From Actinocatenispora thailandica (lineage in GTDB: Bacteria; Actinomycetota; Actinomycetes; Mycobacteriales; Micromonosporaceae): 64,000 nt of DNA. A program made the translations under genes and the position numbers. The notes under the pieces were generated by a model, which ran no database searches, was not told the DNA's origin, and saw only the letters and a program-made list of their open reading frames with translations. The stretch's first letter is position 1. Every line of letters begins with the position of its first letter. Positions 47,367-55,803 of the stretch are shown here, one piece after another. The stretch lies in the NCBI RefSeq assembly GCF_016865425.1, contig NZ_AP023355.1, positions 1,424,198 to 1,488,197 on the forward strand, given 5' to 3'.

Positions 47367-48260
47367 TCAGGCGAGGAAGCCGGAGCGGCGCCAGAGACCG
47401 TGGCCGGGGCGGCCGATCATGCCGACCTCGGTGAGGAAGTCGGTGACCGGCTTGCCCATCCAGCGCAGCGTCTCCCGGTGGTGCGGGTTGGCCCGGGCGG
47501 CATCGCGAGCCTGTCGCGGGTCGAGGCCGACCGCGGCGTACACGCCAGGATGGATCAGGTTCGCCGACACGACGTAGGCGGCCGCCGCGGTGAGCTGGCG
47601 GTGCCGCAGCAAAGCCGGCCGCGAGGTGGTCGTGACCTGCCGCGCCAGCTCGGCGCGGGCGAACCTGACGTGCCGCGCCTCCTCGACCACGTGGATCCGG
47701 GACGTCATGCGTACCAGCGGTTGCAGGGTCTCGTCGGCCATCAGCTCGCGCTGCAGCCGGTCCAGGGTCTCCTCGGTGAGCAGGGTGGCGGCGAACATCG
47801 CCGGCCCGCGCGGGGCGAGCGCGCCGAACAGTGCGCCGAGCCGCAGCAGGCCGGTACCCGGTGCGTGCTCGCTCGCGCCGAGCCGCTCGACCTCGCGGGC
47901 GAACATGATGCTGTGCCGGGTCTCGTCACCGATCTCGGTCAGCGCGTACTGCACGTAGTCGCTGCCCGGGTCGCGCCGGTAGATGTCGCGCAGCAGCATG
48001 CGCATCAGCAGCGTCTCGAACCAGATGCCGAACCGGGTGATCGAACACCACTCGTGGGTGCCGAGCGTGATGCGCTGCTCGGGGCTGAGCCGTTGCCACA
48101 GCTGCGTGCCGTACAGCGAGACGCGGCGCTCGGGTAGGCTCGGCACGCCGTCGGGGACCGGCGCCGACCAGTCGATGTCCAGGTCGGGATCGTAGCTGTG
48201 CCGGGCCGATGCGGTGAGCAGCCGGCTGCGGGTCTGGGTCGAATCGGTGCCCGTCGCCAT
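47367..48260 (-). CDS. AurF-like diiron oxygenase (ferritin-like N-oxygenase family)
   Basis: The 297-residue product has a diiron pattern: HEWCSITRFGIWFE, ALTEIGDETRHSIMFAREVE (ExxDETRH) and IHVVEEARHVRFARAELARQ (EExRH), as in AurF p-aminobenzoate N-oxygenases. It would activate O2 at two irons, substrate unknown. The ATG at 48260 has an AAGGAGG site; upstream in-frame codons overlap the operator region. It is divergent from a TetR with two GTGAC-N5-GTCAC sites. The IS110 right end touches its stop codon. Confidence 0.85.
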   Translation of the reverse strand: MATGTDSTQTRSRLLTASARHSYDPDLDIDWSAPVPDGVPSLPERRVSLYGTQLWQRLSPEQRITLGTHEWCSITRFGIWFETLLMRMLLRDIYRRDPGSDYVQYALTEIGDETRHSIMFAREVERLGASEHAPGTGLLRLGALFGALAPRGPAMFAATLLTEETLDRLQRELMADETLQPLVRMTSRIHVVEEARHVRFARAELARQVTTTSRPALLRHRQLTAAAAYVVSANLIHPGVYAAVGLDPRQARDAARANPHHRETLRWMGKPVTDFLTEVGMIGRPGHGLWRRSGFLA

Positions 48261-48292
48261 GCCGGGACACCTCCTTCGGTACCGAGGTGTGT

Positions 48293-48366
48293 GTGACGCG
48301 ATGTCACGCACAACCACTATGCGACCCGGTGGCGACCGCGTCAAGGATTGTGTGACGGCTCGTCAC
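48293..48366. promoter_or_regulatory. Two GTGAC-N5-GTCAC operators
   Basis: GTGAC at 48293-48297 and GTCAC at 48303-48307 form one palindrome; GTGAC at 48352-48356 and GTCAC at 48362-48366 form a second, 59 bases away. They sit one at each promoter of the divergent AurF-like and TetR genes, as for an autoregulated repressor. Confidence 0.7.
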
Positions 48367-48381
48367 AGGTAAACTGTCCGG

Positions 48382-49077
48382 GTGACTGGCAGCCAGCAGA
48401 CCGACGGGCGGGCCCGGCGGTGGGCCGCGCACCGGCAACAGCGCCGCGCCGAGCTGGTCGACGCGGCCGTCGCGGCGATCGAGGCGGCCGGCATCGACGT
48501 CGGGTTCGACGCGATCGCCGAGCAGGCCGGGGTGTCTCGCACCGTGCTCTACCGCTACTTCGACTCGCGGGACGAGTTGCAGGTCGCGGTCGCGCAGCGG
48601 GCGGTGGAGCTGCTGCTGGCCAAGCTGACCCGGCCGCTGCACTCCGGTGCCGCGCCGCGGGCGCTGATCACCTCGCTGGTGCGCGCGCACGTGCGCTGGC
48701 TCGACGAGCACCCCGAGCTGTACCGGTTGATCGCCACCCGCTCCGCCGCGGTGCCGGCCGGCCGGGAGGCGTTCACCGCCGGTGAGAAGCTGTTCGCCGC
48801 CCAGCTCGCCGACCTGCTCGGGCACTACATGACACTGCTCGGTGTCGACGACGACGCGCTGGAACCCCTGGCGTACGGGCTGATCGGCATGGTGGAAGCG
48901 GCCGGCGACTGGTGGGTGCGCGGCCACGAACGCGGCGAGCGCGGGCTGATCGGCCAGCGCCGGCTGGTCGACACCCTCGGCGACTCCATCTGGTACGTCA
49001 TCGACGGGCACCTGCGCGCCCGCGGCGTCGAACTCGACCCCGACCTGCCCCTGCTGTCCGGAGGCGACGATGACTGA
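48382..49077 (+). CDS. TetR family transcriptional regulator
   Basis: The 231-residue product has VGFDAIAEQAGVSRTVLYRY (HTH, about residues 40-59) and FDSRDELQVAVAQRA. A helical ligand domain (about 75-220) and an acidic tail LDPDLPLLSGGDDD follow. It overlaps the next gene by 8 bases and is divergent from the diiron oxygenase, which it probably represses together with itself. Confidence 0.9.
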   Translation: MTGSQQTDGRARRWAAHRQQRRAELVDAAVAAIEAAGIDVGFDAIAEQAGVSRTVLYRYFDSRDELQVAVAQRAVELLLAKLTRPLHSGAAPRALITSLVRAHVRWLDEHPELYRLIATRSAAVPAGREAFTAGEKLFAAQLADLLGHYMTLLGVDDDALEPLAYGLIGMVEAAGDWWVRGHERGERGLIGQRRLVDTLGDSIWYVIDGHLRARGVELDPDLPLLSGGDDD

Positions 49078-49402
49078 CGAGACGGCGACCGGGCCGGACG
49101 AGCTCGACGACGACGGTTACCGCGGCGAGGTCGAACTCGGCGACGGTGAGCGCAGCGTGCGGGTCGGCGCCGAGCTGCGCGGTGCGGTGGAGCCGATCAG
49201 CGGCTCCTACCGGTGGTACGGGCGGCTCGCCGCGGACCCGGCGGTCACCGAACTCGCCACCTCGCGGGCCCGCAACCTCACCCTGACCACGCCGTACGGT
49301 TCGGTCACCACCACCCTCACCGACGTCGACCCGTGGGGCCGGTACCGGGTGGGTGGCGCCGGGACACCCCCGTTCCCGGCCTCGACGACCCCGCAGGGGT
49401 GA
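49070..49402 (+). CDS. DUF4873 domain-containing protein
   Basis: The 110-residue product DELDDDGYRGEVELGDGERS, then AELRGAVEPISGSYRWYGRL and VTTTLTDVDPWGRYRVGGAG, is the DUF4873 pattern. This small actinobacterial domain is often found beside or fused to monooxygenases. It overlaps the TetR stop by 8 bases, so both are translated together, and is functionally tied to the neighbouring diiron oxygenase by context. Function is unknown. Confidence 0.8.
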   Translation: MTDETATGPDELDDDGYRGEVELGDGERSVRVGAELRGAVEPISGSYRWYGRLAADPAVTELATSRARNLTLTTPYGSVTTTLTDVDPWGRYRVGGAGTPPFPASTTPQG

Positions 49403-49432
49403 CCGCCTCGGTGCGGGTGTGGCCGCCGCGGG

Positions 49433-50056
49433 CTACCCGGCGCTGGCCACCGCCCCCTCGATGACCACCTGAAGGCACTCGCTGAATAGGTCGTCGACCG
49501 TGCGGCCCGGCCGGAAGTACTCGGTGATGCCGGCGATCACGGTCGGGTGCCGTTCGGTGAACGCCGCCATGTCGAACTCGTTCACCGTGTCCGGGGTCGG
49601 GCGGGGGGCCTGCTCTTCGAGGACGTGGCCGACGGTGAAGCGCTCCACCGTCAGCACGATGACCCGAGCACGGCGCAACGGCATGCCGGATGCCACCAGC
49701 GTGCTCATCGCGAGCTCGGAGATGTCGGCCATCTTCAGCGAGAGCTGGGAAGCCGACAGCACACGCGCGCCGTCCGGATGAGCCAGCAGGGCGCGCCGCA
49801 GCCGTTCGGCGAGCCCGCGGAGCCAGTCCTGCCAGCGCTGCTGCGGTGCCGGCGGGGACAGCTCGCCGAACCCCTGATCGAGGATCGCTTCGGCGAGCGC
49901 GGTGACCAGGGCCGCCTTGTTGGGCAGGTGCCAGTACAGGGTCGGCTGCCGCACCCCGAGTCGTGCGGCGAGCTTGCGCAGGGTCACGCCGTCGAGGCCC
50001 TCGGCATCCAGCAGTGCGACTGCCTCGGCGACGATGCGCTGTCGGTCCAGTGCCAA
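49433..50056 (-). CDS. Tetracycline-repressor-class TetR regulator
   Basis: The 207-residue product MALDRQRIVAEAVALLDAEG has LRKLAARLGVRQPTLYWHLP, whose recognition helix QPTLYWH is the one found in Tn10-type TetR proteins. Its C-terminal part (ARVIVLTVERFTVGHVLEEQ) follows the TetR_C ligand-binding domain. It sits divergent from a small reading frame and an oxidoreductase, with two near-exact tet operators between. No tetracycline pump is nearby, so the inducer may be another compound. Confidence 0.9.
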   Translation of the reverse strand: MALDRQRIVAEAVALLDAEGLDGVTLRKLAARLGVRQPTLYWHLPNKAALVTALAEAILDQGFGELSPPAPQQRWQDWLRGLAERLRRALLAHPDGARVLSASQLSLKMADISELAMSTLVASGMPLRRARVIVLTVERFTVGHVLEEQAPRPTPDTVNEFDMAAFTERHPTVIAGITEYFRPGRTVDDLFSECLQVVIEGAVASAG

Positions 50057-50074
50057 TGCACACCTCCCGCTCGG

Positions 50075-50114
50075 ACTCTATCACTGATAGAGTCATCTCT
50101 ATCAGTGATAGAGA
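50075..50114. promoter_or_regulatory. Tandem tetO-like operators
   Basis: ACTCTATCACTGATAGAGT at 50075-50093 and TCTCTATCAGTGATAGAGA at 50096-50114 are both 19-base palindromes with one central base. Each differs by one base from the Tn10 tetO1 and tetO2 sequences as I recall them. They lie 21 bases centre to centre, directly before the small frame at 50158 and behind the TetR start. The AT-rich sites stand out in the GC-rich DNA. Confidence 0.9.
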
Positions 50115-50157
50115 GGTGTGGGTCGCTGCCACACCACACCGAAGCAGGAGGACGACG

Positions 50158-50406
50158 ATGACACACCGGCATCCGATGCGAGATGTGCTGCACCAGGCGA
50201 CCCACCGCGTTCCCGGCATCGTCGCGCATGCCGAGCAGCTGCCCGGCCACCAGGCCGCCACCCGCCACGGCCGGCCCCGGCGAAACCCCGCCGTACAGCA
50301 CCGATCGCGCAACCGGCGATGGAACCACTCACCCGATCGCCCGCCCCGGGTGCTGGTGGGGTGGCAGGCGCGGATCGCGGCGTTCATTGGCCCGAAGCAG
50401 CGATGA
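50158..50406 (+). CDS. Small His/Arg-rich protein translationally coupled to the oxidoreductase
   Basis: The 82-residue frame MTHRHPMRDVLHQATHRVPG ends AFIGPKQR; its TGA overlaps the oxidoreductase ATG (ATGA, 50403-50406). It has a strong GGAGG site, whereas the oxidoreductase start has none visible, so its main role may be to deliver ribosomes to the next gene. The His/Arg/Pro-rich sequence resembles nothing I know. It may be a leader peptide or a real small protein. Confidence 0.5.
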   Translation: MTHRHPMRDVLHQATHRVPGIVAHAEQLPGHQAATRHGRPRRNPAVQHRSRNRRWNHSPDRPPRVLVGWQARIAAFIGPKQR

Positions 50407-51362
50407 AGGCCGCGGTGCTGCACGAGATCGGGGGCGTCCCCCGATACGAGGACTTCCCGGATCCGGTGGCCGGAGCGGGGGAGGTGATCATCGACGTACA
50501 GGCCGTCGCGGTCGAGAACGTTGACCGGGCGATCGTGGCCGGAACGCACTACGCCAGTGCCCGGTTCCTGACCGAACTGCCCACGATCCCCGCCTTCGAC
50601 GGCGTCGGCACCCTGCCCGACGGCACCCTGGTCGGCTTCGCCAACCCCCGACCGCCCTACGGTGCGCTCGCCGAGAAGACCGTGGTGGGCGCCGCCTCGT
50701 ACGCCCTGATTCCGGAAGGGATCGACCCGGCCGTCGCCACCGCCCTGGCCACGGCTGTCACCGCCATGTCCGTCCGGACGGCAGCCGGGTTCGTGCCTGG
50801 CGAGACGGTACTGATCCAGGGGGCCACCGGCGTCGCCGGGCGGCTCGCGGTCCAGGTGGCCCGGCTACTGGGAGCCGGGCGCATCGTCGCGACCGGCCGT
50901 GACGACGATCAGCTCCGCGAGGTGCGAGCGCTCGGAGCCGACGCCGTCGTCAACACCACCGTCGGCGACGACGCGCTGGCGCGGGCGTTCACCGACGCCA
51001 AGGGTGACGGCTACGACGTGGTTCTGGACTATCTGTGGGGACGGCCCACCGAGATCTTGTTACGCACCCTGGTTCCGGAGACCTTCGCGTTCGGCAGACC
51101 CACGCGCCTGATCCAGGTCGGGCAGGCCGCCGGCCGCGAGCTCACCCTCGGCGCCGAGAGCCTGCGTACCTCCGGAGTCGAGATCTACGGCGCGGCCAAG
51201 GGGCTCGACGCGGAGCGCATGGGCGCGGTGTACGGGCAGATCGTGGCGTGGACGCGGTCCGGGGAGCTCACCTTCGAGCTGGCGACGGTTCCGCTGCGCG
51301 ACATCGAAGCCGCATGGCAGCGAACCGATCTGCGCGGGAAACGCCTCGTCGTACGACCCTAG
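50403..51362 (+). CDS. Quinone oxidoreductase-like/MDR family protein under tetO-like control
   Basis: The 319-residue product has MKAAVLHEIGGVPRYEDFPD, VAVENVDRAIVAGTHY, PAFDGVGTLPDGTLVGFANP, TVLIQGATGVAGRLAVQVAR and VVLDYLWGRPTEILLRTLVP. This is the GROES plus Rossmann organisation of zinc-free MDR reductases. Its start overlaps the small frame upstream by 4 bases. The tandem tet-like operators imply ligand-induced expression by the divergent TetR. Confidence 0.85.
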   Translation: MKAAVLHEIGGVPRYEDFPDPVAGAGEVIIDVQAVAVENVDRAIVAGTHYASARFLTELPTIPAFDGVGTLPDGTLVGFANPRPPYGALAEKTVVGAASYALIPEGIDPAVATALATAVTAMSVRTAAGFVPGETVLIQGATGVAGRLAVQVARLLGAGRIVATGRDDDQLREVRALGADAVVNTTVGDDALARAFTDAKGDGYDVVLDYLWGRPTEILLRTLVPETFAFGRPTRLIQVGQAAGRELTLGAESLRTSGVEIYGAAKGLDAERMGAVYGQIVAWTRSGELTFELATVPLRDIEAAWQRTDLRGKRLVVRP

Positions 51363-51676
51363 GTTGCCGACCCGCGGGATCCGGCGCGGCGACGCTGTCC
51401 CGGACGACGGCCTGCCGTCCAGGACAGTGGTCCGGGTTCGGCGACGGCAGCTCCGGTACGCGCGTTTCGTTCCGGTTGCCGCGCGGGGCGTGCGCGGGCG
51501 GGTCGGAAACCGGCCCGTCGCCATGTCTTGACAACGCTGTCATATTCCGATTGTGTGCTTGCGGGCTGATACACGACGGCGGCAGGCTGCTGTCGGGCGT
51601 CATCCCGTTGGGGTCGCGAAGGCCGGTTCGGGAGGCGAGCCGGACTTCCCACCGTACGGGTCGATGGAGGCGCGGC
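51363..51676. other. Intergenic region upstream of the GH92 gene
   Basis: About 310 bases without a supported gene, containing the TGACAACGCTGTCA operator copy (51529-51542) 135 bases before the GH92 start. Confidence 0.5.
51529..51542. promoter_or_regulatory. TGACAACGCTGTCA operator, shared with the secreted-protein genes
   Basis: TGACAACGCTGTCA is palindromic at 6 of 7 pairs and nearly equal to the perfect palindrome at 40866-40879. It sits upstream of the GH92 glycosidase, suggesting one regulator for the three extracellular genes at 39.4, 40.9 and 51.7 kb. Confidence 0.6.
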
Positions 51677-54600
51677 GTGAAACGCAGAGCGTTGTTGGCA
51701 GGTAGCGGGGCATCCCTGGTGGCGTTGGCCGAGGGGGTGCCGTCGACCGCGTCCGCGTCGCCGGTGTCCGACCGGTACGCGCCGGCCCGCGGGTCGCTGT
51801 TCGCCTCCTCGTTCGAGGCCGACGACCGGCCGCTGGACTGGACCAGCACGGTGGAGTCCGACCGGCACGGCACACCGCGGATGTCCGGCGTCACCGGCGC
51901 CGCGCCGACCGGCATCCCGGGCAGCATCGTCGACAAGATCACCAAGTGCGTGGCCAGCGGGGAGAACCCGCCGAACGAGATCGCCGCGAACCTGCTGGAC
52001 GCCGACCCGACCACCAAGTGGCTCGCGTTCACCGCGACCGCCTGGGCCGAGGTGCAGCTGTCCGAACCGATCGCGGTGGTGGCCTACGCGCTGACGTCGG
52101 CCAACGACCACGCCGAGCGCGACCCGAAGGACTGGACCCTGCAGGGATCCACCGACGGCACCCAGTGGACCGATCTGGACACCCGGACCGGTGAGACCTT
52201 CGACCACCGCTACCAGCTGCGCCAGTTCAGCGTCGACAACACCACGAAGTACAGCTACTACCGGCTCGACGTCACCGCCAACGGCAGCGGCGGCATCGTG
52301 CAGCTCGCCGACCTGCAACTGTCCAACGGCGACGATGCGCCGCCGCCGCAGCAGGACATGCTGACCGCGGTCGGCACCGGCCCCGCCAGCGGCCCGAACG
52401 TCCGGCCCAAGGTCGGCTTCACCGGCGTCGCCTCGCTGGAGTACGCCGGGCAGCACACCGCCGACGGCCACGCCTTCGCCTACAACAAGATCTACGACGT
52501 GTCGCTCACCGTCGGCCGCCACACCCAGCTGGCGTACAAGGTGTTCCCGGTGATGGGCGTCGGCGACCTGTCCTACGCCAGCACCTACGTCGCGCTGGAC
52601 CTCGCGTTCTCCGACGGCAGCTACCTGTCCGAGCTGTCCCCGACCGACCAGCACGGCATCGCCGCGTCGCCGAGCGGCCAGGGCACCGGCAACATCCTGT
52701 ACCCGAACCAGTGGAACTCGGTGGTCGTCGACGTCGGCGCGGTCGCCGCCGGCAAGCGCGTCGAGCGCATCCTGTTCGGCTACGACCGGCCGCACGGGCC
52801 CGCCCAGTTCCGCGGCTGGCTGGACGACATCCGGCTGGGCAACCCGGTGCCGGACACCAGGTCGCGGCCCACCGACTACGTGCTGACCACCCGCGGTACG
52901 AACGCCTCCGGCAGCTTCTCCCGCGGCAACAACATCCCGGCCACCGCGGTACCCAACGGGTTCAACTTCTGGGTGCCGGTCACCGACGCCGGCTCGACCA
53001 GCTGGCTCTACGCCTACCAGAAGGCCAACAACGCCGACAACCTGCCCGAGCTGCAGGCGTTCTCGGTCAGCCACGAGCCGAGCCCATGGATGGGGGACCG
53101 GCAGACCTTCCAGATCATGCCGTCCGCGGCCAGCGGCACCCCGGACGCCGACCGCGGCAAGCGGGCACTGGCGTTCTCGCACAACGACGAGACCGCGCAG
53201 GCGCACCGGTACGCGGTCAGGTTCGGCAACGGCATCGCCGTGGAGCTGGCCCCGACCGACCACGCGGCGATCTTCCGGTTCCGGTTCCCCGGAACGGACG
53301 CCAGCCTGATCTTCGACAACGTCAACAACGACGGCGGGCTCACCCTCGACGCCGACGGCCGCAGCCTGCACGGCTACTCCGACGTCCGGGTCGGTACCGA
53401 CGGCGCGACCCGGCTGTTCGTGTACGCCGAGTTCGACCGCCCGGTCACCGACTCCGGCATGCTGCCCGGTGGCGGCGGCAAGGACGTCACCGGCTACTTC
53501 CGGTTCGACGCCGGCGCAACGCACCGGGTGACGATGCGCATCGCCACCTCACTGCTGAGCGTCGCCCAGGCCAAGCACAACCTGGCGCTGGAGATCTCCA
53601 CCCACGACAGCCTGGAATCGGTACGCGAACGGGCCCGGCACGCCTGGGAGCAGCGGCTCGGCGTGATCGAGGTCGAGGGCGCCACCCCCGACCAGCTCAC
53701 CACGCTCTACTCCAACCTGTACCGGCTCAACCTGTACCCGAACTCCGGGTACGAGAACGTCGGAACCAACCGGCAGCCCACCTACCGGTACGCCAGCCCG
53801 GTGTCCAAGCCGGTCAAGGACTCCACCGCCACCGAGACCGGCGCGAAGATCGTCGACGGCACGATCTACGTCAACCACGGGTTCTGGGACGTCTACCGCA
53901 CCGCGTGGCCGGCGTACGCGCTGCTGTACCCGAGCGTCGCCGGCAAGCTGGTGCAGGGCTTCGTGCAGCAGTACCTCGACGGCGGGTGGATCTCGCGCTG
54001 GTCCTCGCCCGGCTACGCCGACCTGATGACCGGCACCAGCTCCGACGTCGCGTTCGCCGACGCGTTCCTCAAGGGTGTCAAGGGATTCGACCCCGCCGAC
54101 GCCTACGACGCCGCGGTACGCAACGCCTCGGTCGCGCCCACCAGCAGCGCGATCGGCCGCAAGGGGCTGGAGACGTCGATCTTCCTCGGCTACACCGCCG
54201 ACAGCACCGGCGAAAGCGTGTCCTGGGCGCTGGAAGGGTTCCTCAACGACTTCGGCATCGGCAACATGGCGGCCGCGCTCGCCAAGCGCGCCAAGGCCGG
54301 CAGCGCCGAGGCCCGCCGCTACGCCGAGGAAGCCGACTACTACCTGCGCAGGTGCCGCAACTACGTCTACCTGTTCGACCCCGCGATCGGCTTCTTCCAG
54401 GGGTTCGACGCCAAGCACCAGCCGCGACTGGAACCCAACGAGTACGACCCGCGGGTGTGGGGCAACGACTACACCGAGACCGACGGCTGGAACTTCGCCT
54501 TCCACGTCGCGCACGACGGCAACGGCCTGGCCAACCTGTACGGCGGGCGGGACAAGCTCGCCGCCAAGCTCGACGAGTTCTTCGGCACCCCGGAAACCGC

Positions 54601-55603
54601 GCAGTATCCCGGATCGTACGGCGGGACCATCCACGAGATGCTGGAGGCGCGCGACGTCCGGATGGGCCAGTACGGCCACAGCAACCAGCCGTCGCACCAC
54701 ATCACCTACATGTACACCTACGCCGGGCAGCCGTGGAAGACCCAGCAGAAGGTGCGCGAGGTGCTGCAACGGCTCTACATCGGATCCGACATCGGCCAGG
54801 GTTACTGCGGCGACGAGGACAACGGCGAGATGTCCGCCTGGTGGCTGTTCTCCGCGCTGGGCATCTACCCGCTGCAGATGGGCAGTCCCCGCTACGCCAT
54901 CGGTTCGCCGCTGTTCCGCAAGGTGACCGTGCACCTGGAGAGCGGGCACGACCTGGTGGTGAACGCTCCCGGCAACTCGGTGTCCACTGTGTACGTTCGC
55001 GGCCTGCGGATCAACGGCAGGCGGTACGAGAAGTCCTATGTGGACCACGAAACCCTGGCCCGTGGCGCGCGGCTGGACTTCACGATGTCCACCACGCCGT
55101 CGAGGTGGGGCAGCGGCGCCGATGCCGCGCCGCCGTCCCTGACCACCGGAACCGACATCGCGATCCCGCTCACCGACGTCACCGGCAGCGTCGACGCCAG
55201 CGCCAGCGACGGCACCGACGTCGGCAAACTCGCCAACGACACCTCAGCCGACCAGGTCACGTTCGGCGGCTCGACCGTCAAGATCGACTACCGGCTCGAC
55301 GCGGCGGCGAAGGTCACCCACTACACGCTGACCTCCGGTTCCGCCGCGCACGGCGACCCCGTCGCCTGGACCCTGTCCGGCTCGACCGACGGTACCGACT
55401 GGACCGTGCTGGACACCCGCAGCGACGAGGCGTTCACCTGGCGGCGGCAGACCCGCCCGTTCACCGTCGCCAAGCCCGGCTCGTACCGCCGGTACCGGCT
55501 CGACGTGACCAGCACCACCGGGGACGCGGCCCTGACCCTCGCCCAGGTGGAACTGCTCGACACGCCCGCCAACCCGCCGGTCAAACCGGACAACTCCGGC
55601 TGA
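51677..55603 (+). CDS. Secreted GH92 family glycosidase (alpha-mannosidase-type) with two discoidin-like domains
   Basis: The 1308-residue product starts VKRRALLAGSGASLVALAEG (Tat-like signal). Residues about 85-220 form a first F5/8 type C-like domain (PKDWTLQGSTDGTQWTDLDT); about 1170-1300 form a second (PVAWTLSGSTDGTDWTVLDT). The centre holds the GH92 N-terminal and catalytic domains, with TLYSNLYRLNLYPNSGYENV, NHGFWDVYRTAWPAYALLYP and the conserved GYCGDEDNGEMSAWWLFSAL near residue 1040. GH92 enzymes are Ca2+-dependent exo-alpha-mannosidases. The GTG at 51677 has a GGAGG site. It is by far the largest gene in its region. Confidence 0.9.
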   Translation: MKRRALLAGSGASLVALAEGVPSTASASPVSDRYAPARGSLFASSFEADDRPLDWTSTVESDRHGTPRMSGVTGAAPTGIPGSIVDKITKCVASGENPPNEIAANLLDADPTTKWLAFTATAWAEVQLSEPIAVVAYALTSANDHAERDPKDWTLQGSTDGTQWTDLDTRTGETFDHRYQLRQFSVDNTTKYSYYRLDVTANGSGGIVQLADLQLSNGDDAPPPQQDMLTAVGTGPASGPNVRPKVGFTGVASLEYAGQHTADGHAFAYNKIYDVSLTVGRHTQLAYKVFPVMGVGDLSYASTYVALDLAFSDGSYLSELSPTDQHGIAASPSGQGTGNILYPNQWNSVVVDVGAVAAGKRVERILFGYDRPHGPAQFRGWLDDIRLGNPVPDTRSRPTDYVLTTRGTNASGSFSRGNNIPATAVPNGFNFWVPVTDAGSTSWLYAYQKANNADNLPELQAFSVSHEPSPWMGDRQTFQIMPSAASGTPDADRGKRALAFSHNDETAQAHRYAVRFGNGIAVELAPTDHAAIFRFRFPGTDASLIFDNVNNDGGLTLDADGRSLHGYSDVRVGTDGATRLFVYAEFDRPVTDSGMLPGGGGKDVTGYFRFDAGATHRVTMRIATSLLSVAQAKHNLALEISTHDSLESVRERARHAWEQRLGVIEVEGATPDQLTTLYSNLYRLNLYPNSGYENVGTNRQPTYRYASPVSKPVKDSTATETGAKIVDGTIYVNHGFWDVYRTAWPAYALLYPSVAGKLVQGFVQQYLDGGWISRWSSPGYADLMTGTSSDVAFADAFLKGVKGFDPADAYDAAVRNASVAPTSSAIGRKGLETSIFLGYTADSTGESVSWALEGFLNDFGIGNMAAALAKRAKAGSAEARRYAEEADYYLRRCRNYVYLFDPAIGFFQGFDAKHQPRLEPNEYDPRVWGNDYTETDGWNFAFHVAHDGNGLANLYGGRDKLAAKLDEFFGTPETAQYPGSYGGTIHEMLEARDVRMGQYGHSNQPSHHITYMYTYAGQPWKTQQKVREVLQRLYIGSDIGQGYCGDEDNGEMSAWWLFSALGIYPLQMGSPRYAIGSPLFRKVTVHLESGHDLVVNAPGNSVSTVYVRGLRINGRRYEKSYVDHETLARGARLDFTMSTTPSRWGSGADAAPPSLTTGTDIAIPLTDVTGSVDASASDGTDVGKLANDTSADQVTFGGSTVKIDYRLDAAAKVTHYTLTSGSAAHGDPVAWTLSGSTDGTDWTVLDTRSDEAFTWRRQTRPFTVAKPGSYRRYRLDVTSTTGDAALTLAQVELLDTPANPPVKPDNSG

Positions 55604-55613
55604 ACGCGGACCA

Positions 55614-55647
55614 CCGATACCCGGGTCGGCCCGGACCCGGGTATCGG
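55614..55647 (+). terminator. 14-bp stem terminator after the GH92 gene
   Basis: CCGATACCCGGGTC (55614-55627) pairs perfectly with GACCCGGGTATCGG (55634-55647) around six bases, followed by TTT. A rho-independent terminator is likely. Confidence 0.8.
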
Positions 55648-55688
55648 TTTCGTGTCGCCCGCCGGGGCATGCTAAGTTCTTACCCGTT

Positions 55689-55761
<73 letters not shown>

Positions 55762-55769
55762 CCACCAAA

Positions 55770-55803
55770 CCCAGGCCAGACACCTCGTCTGACCTGGGTT
55801 TTT
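55770..55803 (+). terminator. Terminator of the tRNA-Lys transcript
   Basis: CCCAGGCCAGAC (55770-55781) pairs with GTCTGACCTGGG (55787-55798) with one mismatch, followed by five T (55799-55803), a classic rho-independent terminator. Confidence 0.85.

Noticed and set aside
51035-51676. Upstream in-frame extension of the GH92 gene
   Set aside because: It overlaps the oxidoreductase and has no similarity; the Tat-like signal starts at 51677 after a good ribosome site.
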